A stretch of 64,000 bases of DNA from Prorocentrum cordatum. Taxonomy: Eukaryota; Sar; Dinophyceae; Prorocentrales; Prorocentraceae. The translations under genes and the position numbers were made by a program. Where the stretch lies: the NCBI GenBank assembly GCA_963575745.1, contig CAUYUJ010018314.1, positions 118,533-182,532 on the forward strand, in the 5' to 3' direction. A model generated the notes under the pieces. The model saw only the letters and a list, made by a program, of their open reading frames with translations, had not been told where the DNA came from and made no database searches. This document shows, one piece after another, positions 32,026 through 42,116 of the stretch. The stretch's first letter is position 1. Each line of letters starts with the position of its first letter.

Positions 32026-33418
32026 ACAAGACTTTGAAATCATACTTGTGTATGTACACATAACCCAGCCCGCAATCAGGCAGCCATTACCTCAGTCAGT
32101 CGTTTCCAGGTAAGAGTGACCCTTGCACGTAGTGATCTTTGGTGTGTGGCTTTTGTGGGGGTCGCGGGAGAATCAAGTCAAGGTACGCAGCTCACACATT
32201 GTCGTGAGGAGCCCTAGTCAGATTAGAAAAGAGTGAATTCCCCCCCGTCGTCAGGGGTGTCCCTTACGAGGAAAGGCTTACGCAAAGCCTAGATTGCAAC
32301 CCTCCTCCTTGGGCTCATCAGGGCTTCCCTGCTTCGCATTAGTCAGGCAGCTCGGGGGCCTCGCGCGGAGAGCCAACAACAACAGAATACGCATATCGAC
32401 TTCGGAGGTCTGTGCGGATTTCTGCGCTCGGCGCTGGACCCCTTAGCGGAGCCTCTGACGGTCCTGGGCCCGGTAAAGGGCTCCCAGCTGAACGTAGCCT
32501 CACACTAGCCGCCGTGCTTTTTCCGCGACGCGAGGGGGTCTGGGCTTGGAAGTCCCTGGCCTGTGAATCGGGTCTCGACCAGGCCGCTGGTCCACCTGGT
32601 CCGTTGATCGATCGGGGCCAGGATGGTCGACGGGGCCCTCGATCGGCGGTGTGCTCCGCTGCTTAGACTGAATCGCGGCTCCCTCCTCCTCGTTCTCCTC
32701 CTCCCCCTCTTCGCATCCTCCTCCTCGTCGTCGCAGGGTGTGCCTTTCCCTAGCCCGTGATTCGGCACGGGGCACGGATCGTAAGTTTGCCTCATCTTCT
32801 TCTTCATCGTCGTCGTCACCGCCGTCCTCGTGGTCGTGGTGGGTTGCTCTTTTCGGAACCTTCTTTCCTTATGCAGTGACCACCGCCACCGCCCCCACCT
32901 CCTCCTTCCCTCTGGCCAGTTCTAATATGGTGGAGTATCCATCCCAGCCTACGTGAAGCTGACAGTTTCACGACTCGCGACCAGTTTGAGCGGGAGTCTC
33001 GCCCACCACGGCCTCTCTTTTGTGCTTCTTGTTCTCGTCCTGGCTGCACGGGGGCGCGGCGCCGTCCCCTTCGCGTGCTCTCCCTCCTCACGCCCGTCCC
33101 GGCCTGGAGGCGTGAGCGTCGACGCTCCCGCTTGGCCCTCCATCTTGCTCTTCTTTCAGGCGGTAGTGGAGGTAGCTCAGGGAGAATGGAGGTCATCTTG
33201 ATCGCCTTCCCTGTTGCTGCTCTTCTCATCGGCGCCCCTCCCATCGTGCCGTGGGTGCGGGCGCTGCGGCGGGCATGCGGCTGCATGCCCAGTAATTACC
33301 TGACGCTCCGAGCGACTGCCCCCGCGGCTTGCCCAAGAACGGGAGGGGGGATCGCGCCGCGGGGCCGCCCCGAGCGGGCCGGGTGCTCCCGAGGCGGCTG
33401 CACGTCAGAGTGGCTGAG
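32026..33418. other. Spacer, no gene recognised
   Basis: Mixed-composition sequence. Positions 32402-32440 carry a diverged half-copy of the inverted-repeat element found at 767-875. Open frames near 32412-33286 on both strands show no domain. Confidence 0.4.
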
Positions 33419-33420
33419 GA

Positions 33421-33752
33421 GAAGCAGGAGGAGGAGGAGGAGGAGGAGGAGGAGGAGGAGGAGGAGGAGGAGGAGGAGGAGGAGGAGGAGGAGGAGCAGG
33501 AAGAGGAAGAGAGGGGGAGGAGGAGGAGGAGGAGGAGGAGGAGGGAGGAGGAGGAGGAGGAGGAGGAGGAGGAGGAGGAGGAGGAGGAGGAGGAGGAGGA
33601 GGAGGAGGAGGAGGAGGAGGAGGAGGAGGAGGAGGAGGAGGAGAGGAGGAGCAGGAGGAGGAGGAGGAGGAGGATGAGGAGGAGCAGGAGGAGGAGGAGG
33701 AGGAGGAGGAGGAGCAGATGAGGAGGAGGAGGAGGAGGAGGAGGAGGAGGAG
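33421..33752. repeat. (AGG)n microsatellite, ~330 bp
   Basis: Almost uninterrupted AGG/GGA on the plus strand with rare GCA or AAG changes. Poly-Glu, poly-Arg and poly-Gly readings are artefacts. Confidence 0.95.
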
Positions 33753-33970
33753 GCATCAGTGATCGCCAGGGGGTGCCAGACAGTATCATCAAGTGCGGCC
33801 AGTAACTTTGGCTCAGCGTGCCGCGGCGCGGGCTCTGGCCCACCGCGCTTCGGCTCGACCCCCCGACCGCGGCCCAGCCCCCAAGCGCCAACGCGCCAAC
33901 GCCGCTGGCTTCACGGTTTCCTGATTCGCAGAGGGGCGTGACGCGCTAGCAGCTCTTCGTGGGAAGTCGC
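33753..33970. other. Short GC-rich spacer
   Basis: Unique sequence between two AGG arrays; nothing recognised. Confidence 0.4.
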
Positions 33971-34860
33971 GAGGAGGAGGAGGAGGAGGAGAAGGAGGAG
34001 GAGGAGGAGGAGGAGGAGGAGGAGGAGGAGGAGGAGGAGGAGGAGGAGGAGGAACAGGCACAGCGTGTCGCCGGGGCCCCCGCCGCGACACACTGAGCGA
34101 ACCTTCCCGACCGCACTGCTCTCCACACTGCCCGCGCCGACAGACCCCGCCGAGGTGAAGACGGAGTTCAGCGGAGGCGCCGCCGCGCCCCCGCCGGCGC
34201 GCGCTCGCGCGCGGGCGCTGGCGGCGTGTAGGGAGGGCGGCCCTTCCTGAGAAGGCAGGGGGTGACCCTTCCCAAGCGGGCGCCGGGCCTTCTCGGGAAG
34301 GGCCGTTGGTGCCCTCCAAGAGGCGGCCTCCTCTGGAGGCGCACGGCGAGGGCCTCCAGGAAAGCCCTCCCCCCACCCCTTCCCAGGAGGCCCCAGGCAC
34401 GCTTCGATGTAGGGCTTTTGTCCCACCCTCGGCCCCGACCTCTATCCCCAGGAGGAGGAGGAGGAGGAGGAGGAGGAGGGGGAGGAGGAGGAGGAGGAGG
34501 AGGAGGAGGAGGAGGAGGAGGAGGAGGAGAGGAGGAGGAGAAGGAGGAGGAGGAGGAGGAGGAGGAGGAGGCGGAGGGTGAGGGGGAGGTAGGGAGGGGA
34601 GGAGGAGGAGGAGGAGGAGGAGGAGGAGGAGGAGGAGGAGGAGGAGGAGGAGGAGGAGGAGGAGGAGGAGGAGGCAGAGGAGGCGGAGGAGGCGGAGGAG
34701 GCGGAGGAGGCGGATGAGGAGGAGGCGGAGGAGGAGGAGGAGCCGGAGAAGGTGGAGGAGGAGGCGGAGGAGGCAGAGGAGGAGAAGGATGAGGAGGAGG
34801 AGGATGGGGAGGAGGAGGAGGAGGAGGAAGAGGAGGAGGAGGAGTAGGAAGAAGAGGAGG
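33971..34860. repeat. (AGG)n microsatellite blocks
   Basis: Blocks at 33972-34052 and 34450-34860, separated by a GC-rich unique stretch whose open minus frame has no recognisable domain. The second block drifts to GGCGGA and GAAG variants at its 3' end. Confidence 0.9.
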
Positions 34861-34975
34861 AGTAAGACTAATTGTAATATGCATCAGAATAAGAACAATA
34901 TTCATACTTTTAATACTAATATGAAGAATTGGAAGAGCAATACTATGACTAATACCTATACGACCACCCATCGGG
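34861..34975. other. AT-rich patch at end of AGG array
   Basis: About 115 bp of sharply lower GC. The minus strand reads a hydrophobic stretch (ISHSIALPILHISIK) that might be a fragment of organelle or foreign DNA, but it is too short to assign. Confidence 0.3.
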
Positions 34976-35009
34976 TGATAAGGAGGTTCGGGGGGGGGAG
35001 GAACCAACG

Positions 35010-35245
35010 TCTCACAAGATCGAACTCACTATCGATCTCATTATCGATCTCACTGTCGGTCTCGCTCGATCGATCTCACTCGATCAATCTCACAATCGAT
35101 CTCACTCGATCTATTCCAGTCGATCGATCTCGCAATCGATCTGACTATCGATCTCACAATCGATCTCACTATCGATCTCACAATCGATTTTAAATTCGGT
35201 CTCACTATCGATCTCACTATTGATCTCACAATCGATCTCACAATC
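35010..35245. repeat. ATCGATCTCAC-type degenerate repeat
   Basis: Tandem words of 12-13 bp (ATCGATCTCACT/ATCGATCTCACA) for about 230 bp, dense in ATCGAT sites. Confidence 0.8.
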
Positions 35246-35249
35246 AACG

Positions 35250-35285
<36 letters not shown>

Positions 35286-35310
35286 ACGTCATCGTCATCA
35301 GCGTCATCAA

Positions 35311-35356
<46 letters not shown>

Positions 35357-36063
35357 GGGACACCATCATCATCATCATCACCTCAGCATCACCATCATCA
35401 TCACCATCATCATCATCATCGGGACACCATCGTCGTCACCATCATCATCATCATCAACATCATTATCATTATCGGGACACCATCATCATCGGAACATCGC
35501 CATCACCATGATCATCTCATCACCATAGTGAACAACATCAGCATCATCATCACCATCGGGACACCATCATCATCAGCAACATCATCATCACCAACATCAT
35601 CATCATCATCATCATCATCGGGACACCATCATCATCCACACCAGCATCATCATCATCTTCATCATCATCATCAGCATCGGGACACCATCATCATCGACAC
35701 CAGCATCATCATCACCATCTTCGGGCCACCATCATCAAAATCATCAGCATCACCTTATCATAATTCTCATCATGAACATCATCATCATCATCATCATCAT
35801 CGGGACACCATCACCGTCAGCAGCATCATCAATATCATCATTATCGGGAAACCATCATCATCACCATCAGCATCAACAGCATCATCATCATCAACATCAT
35901 CATCATTATCGGGACACCATCATCATCACCACCATCACCATCATCATCATCATCATCACCAACATCGTCAACATCATCATCATCATCATCCTCGGGACAC
36001 CATCATCATCACCACCATCACCATCACCATCACCATCACCTTCACCATCACCACCACTATCAC

Positions 36064-36108
<45 letters not shown>

Positions 36109-36127
36109 TATCATTATCATTATCATT

Positions 36128-36163
<36 letters not shown>

Positions 36164-36165
36164 GG
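35246..36165. repeat. (ATC)n array punctuated by GGGACACC
   Basis: ATC trinucleotides for over 900 bp. The word CGGGACACC (with variants) interrupts at intervals of about 40-80 bp, for example near 35355, 35425, 35475, 35555, 35620, 35680, 35800, 35910 and 35993. Confidence 0.9.
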
Positions 36166-36212
36166 GACACCGACGGGACACCGGCGGGACACCGGCGGGA
36201 CACCGCGCGCCA
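36166..36212. repeat. GGGACACCGGC 11-mer tandem repeat
   Basis: Four copies of GGGACACCGGC or close variants in direct continuation of the ATC array; the punctuation word has itself become the repeat unit. Confidence 0.8.
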
Positions 36213-36259
36213 CCGGCCCCCGGTGAGGAATCATTTGTTTCTGTCTTCAGTCGAACACA

Positions 36260-36465
36260 GATCCAGCTGTTCTAGACAAACAAGATTTTATTATTTAATT
36301 TAATTCCTGGGGCCGATCAGAAAAAATAAAAAAAATAATTTTAAAAATTAAAGAAAATATTTTTTTTGATTTTTTTTTAATATTTTTATATTTTACCAAG
36401 CTGGAAGCTGATGTTCGATTTGGTGGGTTGCAAGCAAATTTATGTGAATTGGACATATTTTGGTA
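36260..36465. other. AT-rich island
   Basis: About 200 bp rich in A and T runs (TTTTTTTT, AAAATAAAA) in a GC-rich setting, just upstream of the co-oriented gene array. No coding; possible scaffold-attachment, promoter or foreign sequence. Confidence 0.5.
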
Positions 36466-36822
36466 GTTGTCTTGCTCGCCCTCATCCTCATCTTTTTTCT
36501 CTTCTTTCTCCTCTCGCTCCTCCCCCCCCCTCCTTCTGCTTAGACTCCCTCGCGTCGTAGCTCCTACTCTCCCTCCTTCTCTTCCTGCTTTTCTTTTTCA
36601 TAGCTCCGAAACTCTCTTCCCCCCTCTCCTGTTTGCGACGGCGTCGACAACGACGCCGCCGACGCCGTTTGGCGCTGGCCCGCTCCGCGGCGCCGCTGGC
36701 GCCACCCGCGGTCGGGCAAGGGGCAAGGAAAAGTGGTACCACACCACCAGAGAGGAGAGGAGAGGAAGTCCACGATGGCTTCCCGAGCTGGGGAAGGGGG
36801 ATGTCTCGAGCGAGGGGCGACG

Positions 36823-36879
36823 CCAACTCGAAAAACTGGGGAGGGCTTTCCGAAAGCCCTCCCCAGTTCTTCGAGTTGG
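36823..36879. repeat. 28-bp near-perfect palindrome with 1-nt centre
   Basis: Left arm 36823-36850 and right arm 36852-36879 match at 27 of 28 positions, centred on one C at 36851. It would extrude as a strong cruciform or RNA hairpin. Confidence 0.8.
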
Positions 36880-36947
36880 TGGTCCCTGGTGGTGTTGGTG
36901 TCGATTTTCCTTGCTCCTGCCGTTGGCCCCCCCGCGCGGCTCGCGCG

Positions 36948-38782
36948 ATGGCGATGGCGATTCGGCGTTCGCCGACGCCGACGCCGCGCCGGCGCCAGAT
37001 CGCGCTCGCCGAGGCGTGCCAGGATTGGCGGCGAGCCAAGGGGGGAATGAGAGTGGGCGGGCTGTCCGAGATCTTCTGAGAAGCCGTCCAGCCTTCCAAG
37101 AAGGCTGGAGGTCTTGTCAGAAATCCGACGGAAGGCTTGCTCCTTCTCGTTCCAGCCCCAGGCTCCACGCCCACAGGACGCGTGGTCCGAGGGCGAGCGG
37201 GACATCTCCCCGCCCAAGACCTACGTGCCGCCCTCGCAGAGGCCCCCAGGGTTTAAGATCTCCATCCATCCAAGACTATCGAACAGGAGGGGGGAGGGGT
37301 TCGATAGTCATTAGTTTTGGATGGATGGATGGAGGTCTTGGACTCTGCACCAGGTCGCCTCCAGGCTGGACGCCGCCCGGCACTCCGCGGCGAGAGCGAA
37401 GCCGCACGCCGCAGCGGCAGTACCAGCTGTCTCTCCAGGAGGCGCGAGGAGGGCCAACACGAGGAGGGGTGGAGGAGGGTGGAGGAAGGGTGGAGGAGGG
37501 AGAAGGGGTGGAGGAGGGGTTGAGGAGGGAGGAGGGGCAAGGAGGAGCGGAGGAGGGTTTGAGGAGGGAGGAGGCTTCCCCACCCTTCAAGGCGGAGCAG
37601 GAGCGCCAGGAGATGCTTGAGCTCGCGGAGTGGCGCGAGAACTTCGTGAAGCAGCATGGCCCAGGCCTCCCCTTCGTCGATGTCGTCGTCGTCGTCGTCG
37701 TCCTCCTCATCCCCCTCATCCTCTATTTCCTCCTCCAGACTTGGGCCTGCTCCTTCTCGGGTGCCCTCCTCGACTCCCCTCTCACTCGGACCTCCTCCAG
37801 GTGCCTCATCATTCCATTCCATTCCTTCCTCATTCATCATTCCATTCCTCATTCCTTCTCCTCCTTTGTTTTCTCGGACCCATCCTCCTTCTCCTCCTTC
37901 TCCTCCTTCTCCTCCTCCTCCTGTCCCTCCTCCTGTCCCTCCCCCCCATCCTCGTCCTCGAACCTCCCCCTCCTCGAGCCCTCTCCTTCTCGGCCTCCTC
38001 CTCCTCCACCTCCTCCTCCTACTCACCCCTCTCAATCCCTATCCCTTCAAAGGCGCGACGTGGCCGGCCAAGAAGGAGATCTGGCCCAAGCACGTGTACT
38101 TCACGTGAGCAGGGCAACAGATTCTGATCCCACTCGTCGTTCTTGGAAGCTTCGCTTGTCGTCGTGGATGGACTCACCTCGATCTCGATTCCGAATTGCG
38201 ACTTTCGAATTTCCGAATCGTGGTGAGTTCAGCCGCGGCGACGAGCGAGGCTTCCAGGTGCGACAAGTGCATCCGCATCTTTTGCTCACGCAGGCCAGAG
38301 AGCGCCAAGGCCGCGCCGCAGCCGAAGCCCATCCTTCGCCATCCAGCGCCTCCAACCACCTGGCCGTGGATGCGCCGCGTTCCTCCACGGTGGGTCTGGC
38401 CACGGGGCGCGAGGATGGTGCTCGACTACGACTGCGGCGGGAAGTGGCGGTACTCGGAGCGGTTGGGGTTTGAAATGGTGGGAGGGAAGTGCGAGGAGGG
38501 GAGGAAGGCAGGAGAGCAGAGGAGTCCAGAAGAGATCGGATCGGAGGGGAGGGGAGGGGGGCGGCCGGAGGGGTGGAGGAGGAGGGGAGGCGGTGGACAA
38601 AGGCGGAGGAGGAGGGGGGGGAGGAGGAGGGGGAGGAGGAGGAGGAGGACGGCCCCAGTCAAAACCAATCCCAGTCCGATCCCCCATCCAATCCTCAGTC
38701 TATCCTCGATCTTCGATCTTCGATCTTCGATCCTCAATCCTGATCCCAACAGCGATGCGCGCGTGCGCCGCTCCTGGGATCA

Positions 38783-38816
<34 letters not shown>

Positions 38817-41437
38817 AGATCGGAGATCGAGATCGGAGAGAGATCGGAGATTTGGAGATTGTCCACAGGAGCACAGGCCCATCGGCCCGCGGATCTCCTG
38901 GTTGGACGGCGACGGGCCGCACGACAAGTTCCCGACGGAGGAGGCGGGACCTACGACGACGAACGGCGACGACGTACGACGACGAGCGACGACGACGACG
39001 CGGACGAGATCCAGGTGCTGCCGCTGCACTTGCGCAAAGGCAAGGCTTTCAGCGCCGAGCCCTACGCAGTGGCCAGGAAGGCGAAGCTGCAGAGCATGAG
39101 GCCAGGTCGACAAGAATGACCCTCAGATTGCGATCCTGCCCAAGCCACGCCACGGGCCATTCCAACCATTCCTGGGCCGAAGATCGGCGTGCCGATCCTT
39201 GGCTCAGGAACGGCGTGGCTGGCTTAGGCAGGATCGCAAGAAACACTTTTCTTGTCGACCTAACAGGAAGTACGGCTTGCAGCTGTGGCACGAGAAGCTC
39301 AGCTGCCCGACGTGCGACGTCATCTGGTCCAGGGGCTGCCTAACCTACCCCGACCGTGGCCAACCCTTGCCGCGACGACGCCGACGCCTCGCTCCGAGTC
39401 GACGGCGAGAGGCGCGTAGCGGCAGGGGTCGGTCACAGAGGGGGTTAGTGAAGTAGCGCCCGAGAGGTGGGGCTCGGGCGAGTCGCTGCAGGACTTCAAG
39501 GACTTCGACGAGGAGAAGTTCGACGAGTTTTTCCTGCAGGACCACCGCGGCTGGATGATGAGGATTCCGCGGGTGCGAAGAAGTACCGATGCCCGATGTC
39601 AGACGTTCAACTTTTCTTGGGGAGCCCTCTTCGCCACCATTGGATTTGCGTAAATTCTATTGGTCTAGAACCAGGAACGCGCCGGGAGAGGTCAAGGGCC
39701 CAGGGAGCGACGGCATCGGTACTTGTTCGCCCCCTTTCCAGGATTCGCGACCACGAGCATGAGCGGTCCATCCTCTTCTATGCCCCTCTGCCGCATCTTC
39801 ATCGAGCCTCCTTTCCCTCCTCGAGCTCCTCCTCCTTCTCCTCGCCCCCCTCGGGCCTCGTCTTCGTCCCCCTTCGCTCTCCTCTGCGTGAGGCCTCATC
39901 CGCTTGCACCCCGCCCCTCCTCCTCCTTCTGCTCCTCCTCCTCCTCCTCCTGCTCGTCCTCAACCTCGTAATTACTCCTCCTCCTCCTCATCATCCTTGT
40001 CTCCTTGTCATCCTTCTCATCCTCATCCTCCTCGTCCTCCTCGTCCTCGTCCTCGTCCTCCTCCTCCTCCTCCTCCTTCTCCTCCCCTGGAGCCCCCCCT
40101 CGCCATCGTCGCCCTCCCCCCCTCTCCTGCGCGGTCGCCCGCATCTCCGGCGTCTTCGAGCAGCTCGGCGGCAGCGTCAGCCAGTCCGTCGGCGTTGCAG
40201 AGGTCTTCCTTCTACCCCTTGTCCTCCTCCTTCTTGTCATCCTCCTCATTCTCCTCCTCCACCCCATCCCCATCCTCCTCATCGTCGTCCTCGTCCCCCT
40301 CGTCCTCCTCCTCGTCCTGCTCTTCATCGTCCTCCTTCTTCTCCCCCTGCTCCACCTCCTCTCCTGAATCCCTCCTTCACTATCCTCGCCCTCCACCCCC
40401 CCCCATGCGGTCGCTGGACGCGAGCGCGGCTTCGCCAAGGGCAGCGGCAGCGGCGAGGGCATCAAGAGACGCTTTCAGGTCCTCGTTCTACCCCTCCTCA
40501 TCTTCCTCCTCGTCCTCCTCCTTCTCCTTCTTCCCTTCTCCCGCCTCCTCCTCCTCCTCCTCCTCTTCCTCCTCATCCTCCTCCTCCTCCTCCTCCTCCT
40601 CCTCCTCCTCCTCTGCCTCGTCCTCCTCCTGCTCCTCCCTCCCGCAAGGTCGCTGCCGTGCCCCGCGTGCGCGGATGAGAGCCCTGGCCCGCTGCAGCGC
40701 GTCTGACGGGCCGCAGGGCGCGTTCGTCAGAACGAGCTCCCTCCATCTGTTCTTCTCCCTTCTCGCCTCTTTTCTCCCCTCCGCAGCCCCGCCATCCTCT
40801 CCTTCTTCTTCCTTCCACTTCGCCTCATCCTCCTTCCCTCCTTATTCCTCCTCCTCCTCCTCCTCCTTCAATCGCCGTCGTCGTTCTCCTCCTCCTCCTC
40901 CTCCCCCTCCTCGTCATGAGTGCCAGCTGAGATGGGGAGCGGGGGAAGGGGCAGGTACAATGATGGAATTATTCAGTTGCTTGGGGGATGGGCCATGGGG
41001 ACCCTGGGGCCCCAGATTGGCGTCGGCTTTCAATTTCTGCATGTTCATCTCAGCGGCACTCATTACGATGGCGATGCTTGGGTGGTTCGCATGATACCAT
41101 GATGGATGATTGCGCTGATGATGAGGACGGTGATGACGAGAACAAGGATGAGGACGAGGATGATGATGAGGCTGGGGATAGGAGGAGAGGGGAGGATCAG
41201 CAGAGAGCAAGCGGAGGAGGCGGACAAGGACGAACCTTAAACCGTGGGCCTTGGGGCCTTGGGATATCTTGGTTTCGCGTTTCACATTGACATCGCCGAC
41301 CTAGATGGCGACAAAAGAACAGACGAGGAGACGAGGAGGAGGCAGTCAGTGAGTTTGCAAGACTCGCCAGTCCTTTGAAGCGGCCAGATGACAAGTGCGG
41401 CTGCAACCGATCAGAGCTGGCCTGTACAGTTAATTAA
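36948..41437 (+). CDS. Unidentified multi-exon gene with CxxC motifs
   Basis: The outer coordinates are a hypothesis. Short protein-like segments alternate with CT- or GA-rich introns: an Arg/Pro-rich N-terminus from ATG 36948; DAWSEGERDISPPKTYVPP (about 37176-37250); an RRERSRTPQRQYQLSLQEA segment (37380-37445); AEQERQEMLELAEWRENF (37592-37660); ATWPAKKEIWPKHVYFT (38055-38104); a CDKC motif followed by Cys-Gly-Gly (38258-38470); DEIQVLPLHLRKGKAFS (39001-39105); a CPTCDVIW motif (39265-39330); ESLQDFKDFDEEKFDEFF (39479-39560); and a Cys-rich end at 41337-41437 with stop TAA. The paired Cys motifs suggest zinc binding. The pieces between 39600 and 41300 (for example 40135-40200 and 40405-40470) are the least certain, and this may be two genes. 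Confidence 0.4.
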
Positions 41438-42090
41438 TTCTTAATTCCACATCCTTGGGTCTCATGTACCCAGGGGCCAGCCATTGGCCACAGAGCCAAT
41501 CTGGCCCATATGGCATATGGCATATAGCATATAGCCGTTGTAGGCCATCGTAGTCGGTAGTCGGTAGCGTGTTATACCGCGCACGTTTGTGGACAATCAG
41601 ACTCTGAGTTGGGGGCCACTTTCGTGGCCAAGGCTGGGCTCGCCTAGGGATTCTGTTTGGCGTTTGGCCTGCGGCACATGCCCCTAGCATGTCGCGCCGC
41701 CTGAATGCCCCGTGTCGCCACCGTTGGGCTCGCCTCGAAATTCTGGCAGGCACGCGAGTCGCGATGCGACGGCGCTTGGTATGAGTCTCTTCTGCGAACG
41801 TCGCGCTATCGCACGCACGCATTATTTTCGAATCGCGGGATTCACGCGCAGGTCTCTCCGAGCGCATGCGGCATGCGGTGACAGTGAGCCGCCGGCTGAG
41901 CCGCATGTTCGCGTGGTCCGCATGAGCGCACGAGCGCACGAGTCAAACAATCGTCAATCGTCAATCGTCAATCGTCCATCAAATCGTCGACCGTCAACGA
42001 TGCCATGGGTCACGGCCATGGGCCATGGGGCCCCTGCGCCAATCCAATGCACCATGCGCCACTTGTCGGCGTTATGCGCCTCTTTCTTTA
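41438..42090. other. Intergenic spacer upstream of gene 1
   Basis: Contains CATATGG/CATATAG heptamers at 41508-41540, two imperfect copies of a GGGCTCGCCT-containing segment (41634 and 41728), and CGTCAAT heptamers at 41947-41975. No gene recognised. Confidence 0.5.
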
Positions 42091-42116
42091 CGCTTCCTTG
42101 CTAAGCCGCCATGGAC
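42085..42116 (+). promoter_or_regulatory. Probable trans-splice acceptor and Kozak start of gene 1
   Basis: A pyrimidine-rich run ends in CTAAG at 42101-42105, and GCCGCCATGG gives an ideal start context with ATG at 42111. In dinoflagellates, leader addition at an AG this close to the ATG is expected. The assignment is by position only. Confidence 0.5.

Noticed and set aside
33075-35007. Poly-Glu, poly-Arg, poly-Gly and poly-Pro frames across the AGG arrays
   Set aside because: Microsatellite artefacts.
25956-36212. Regularly spaced repeats as a CRISPR array
   Set aside because: Units are microsatellite-like with no unique spacers of constant length, and the genome is eukaryotic.
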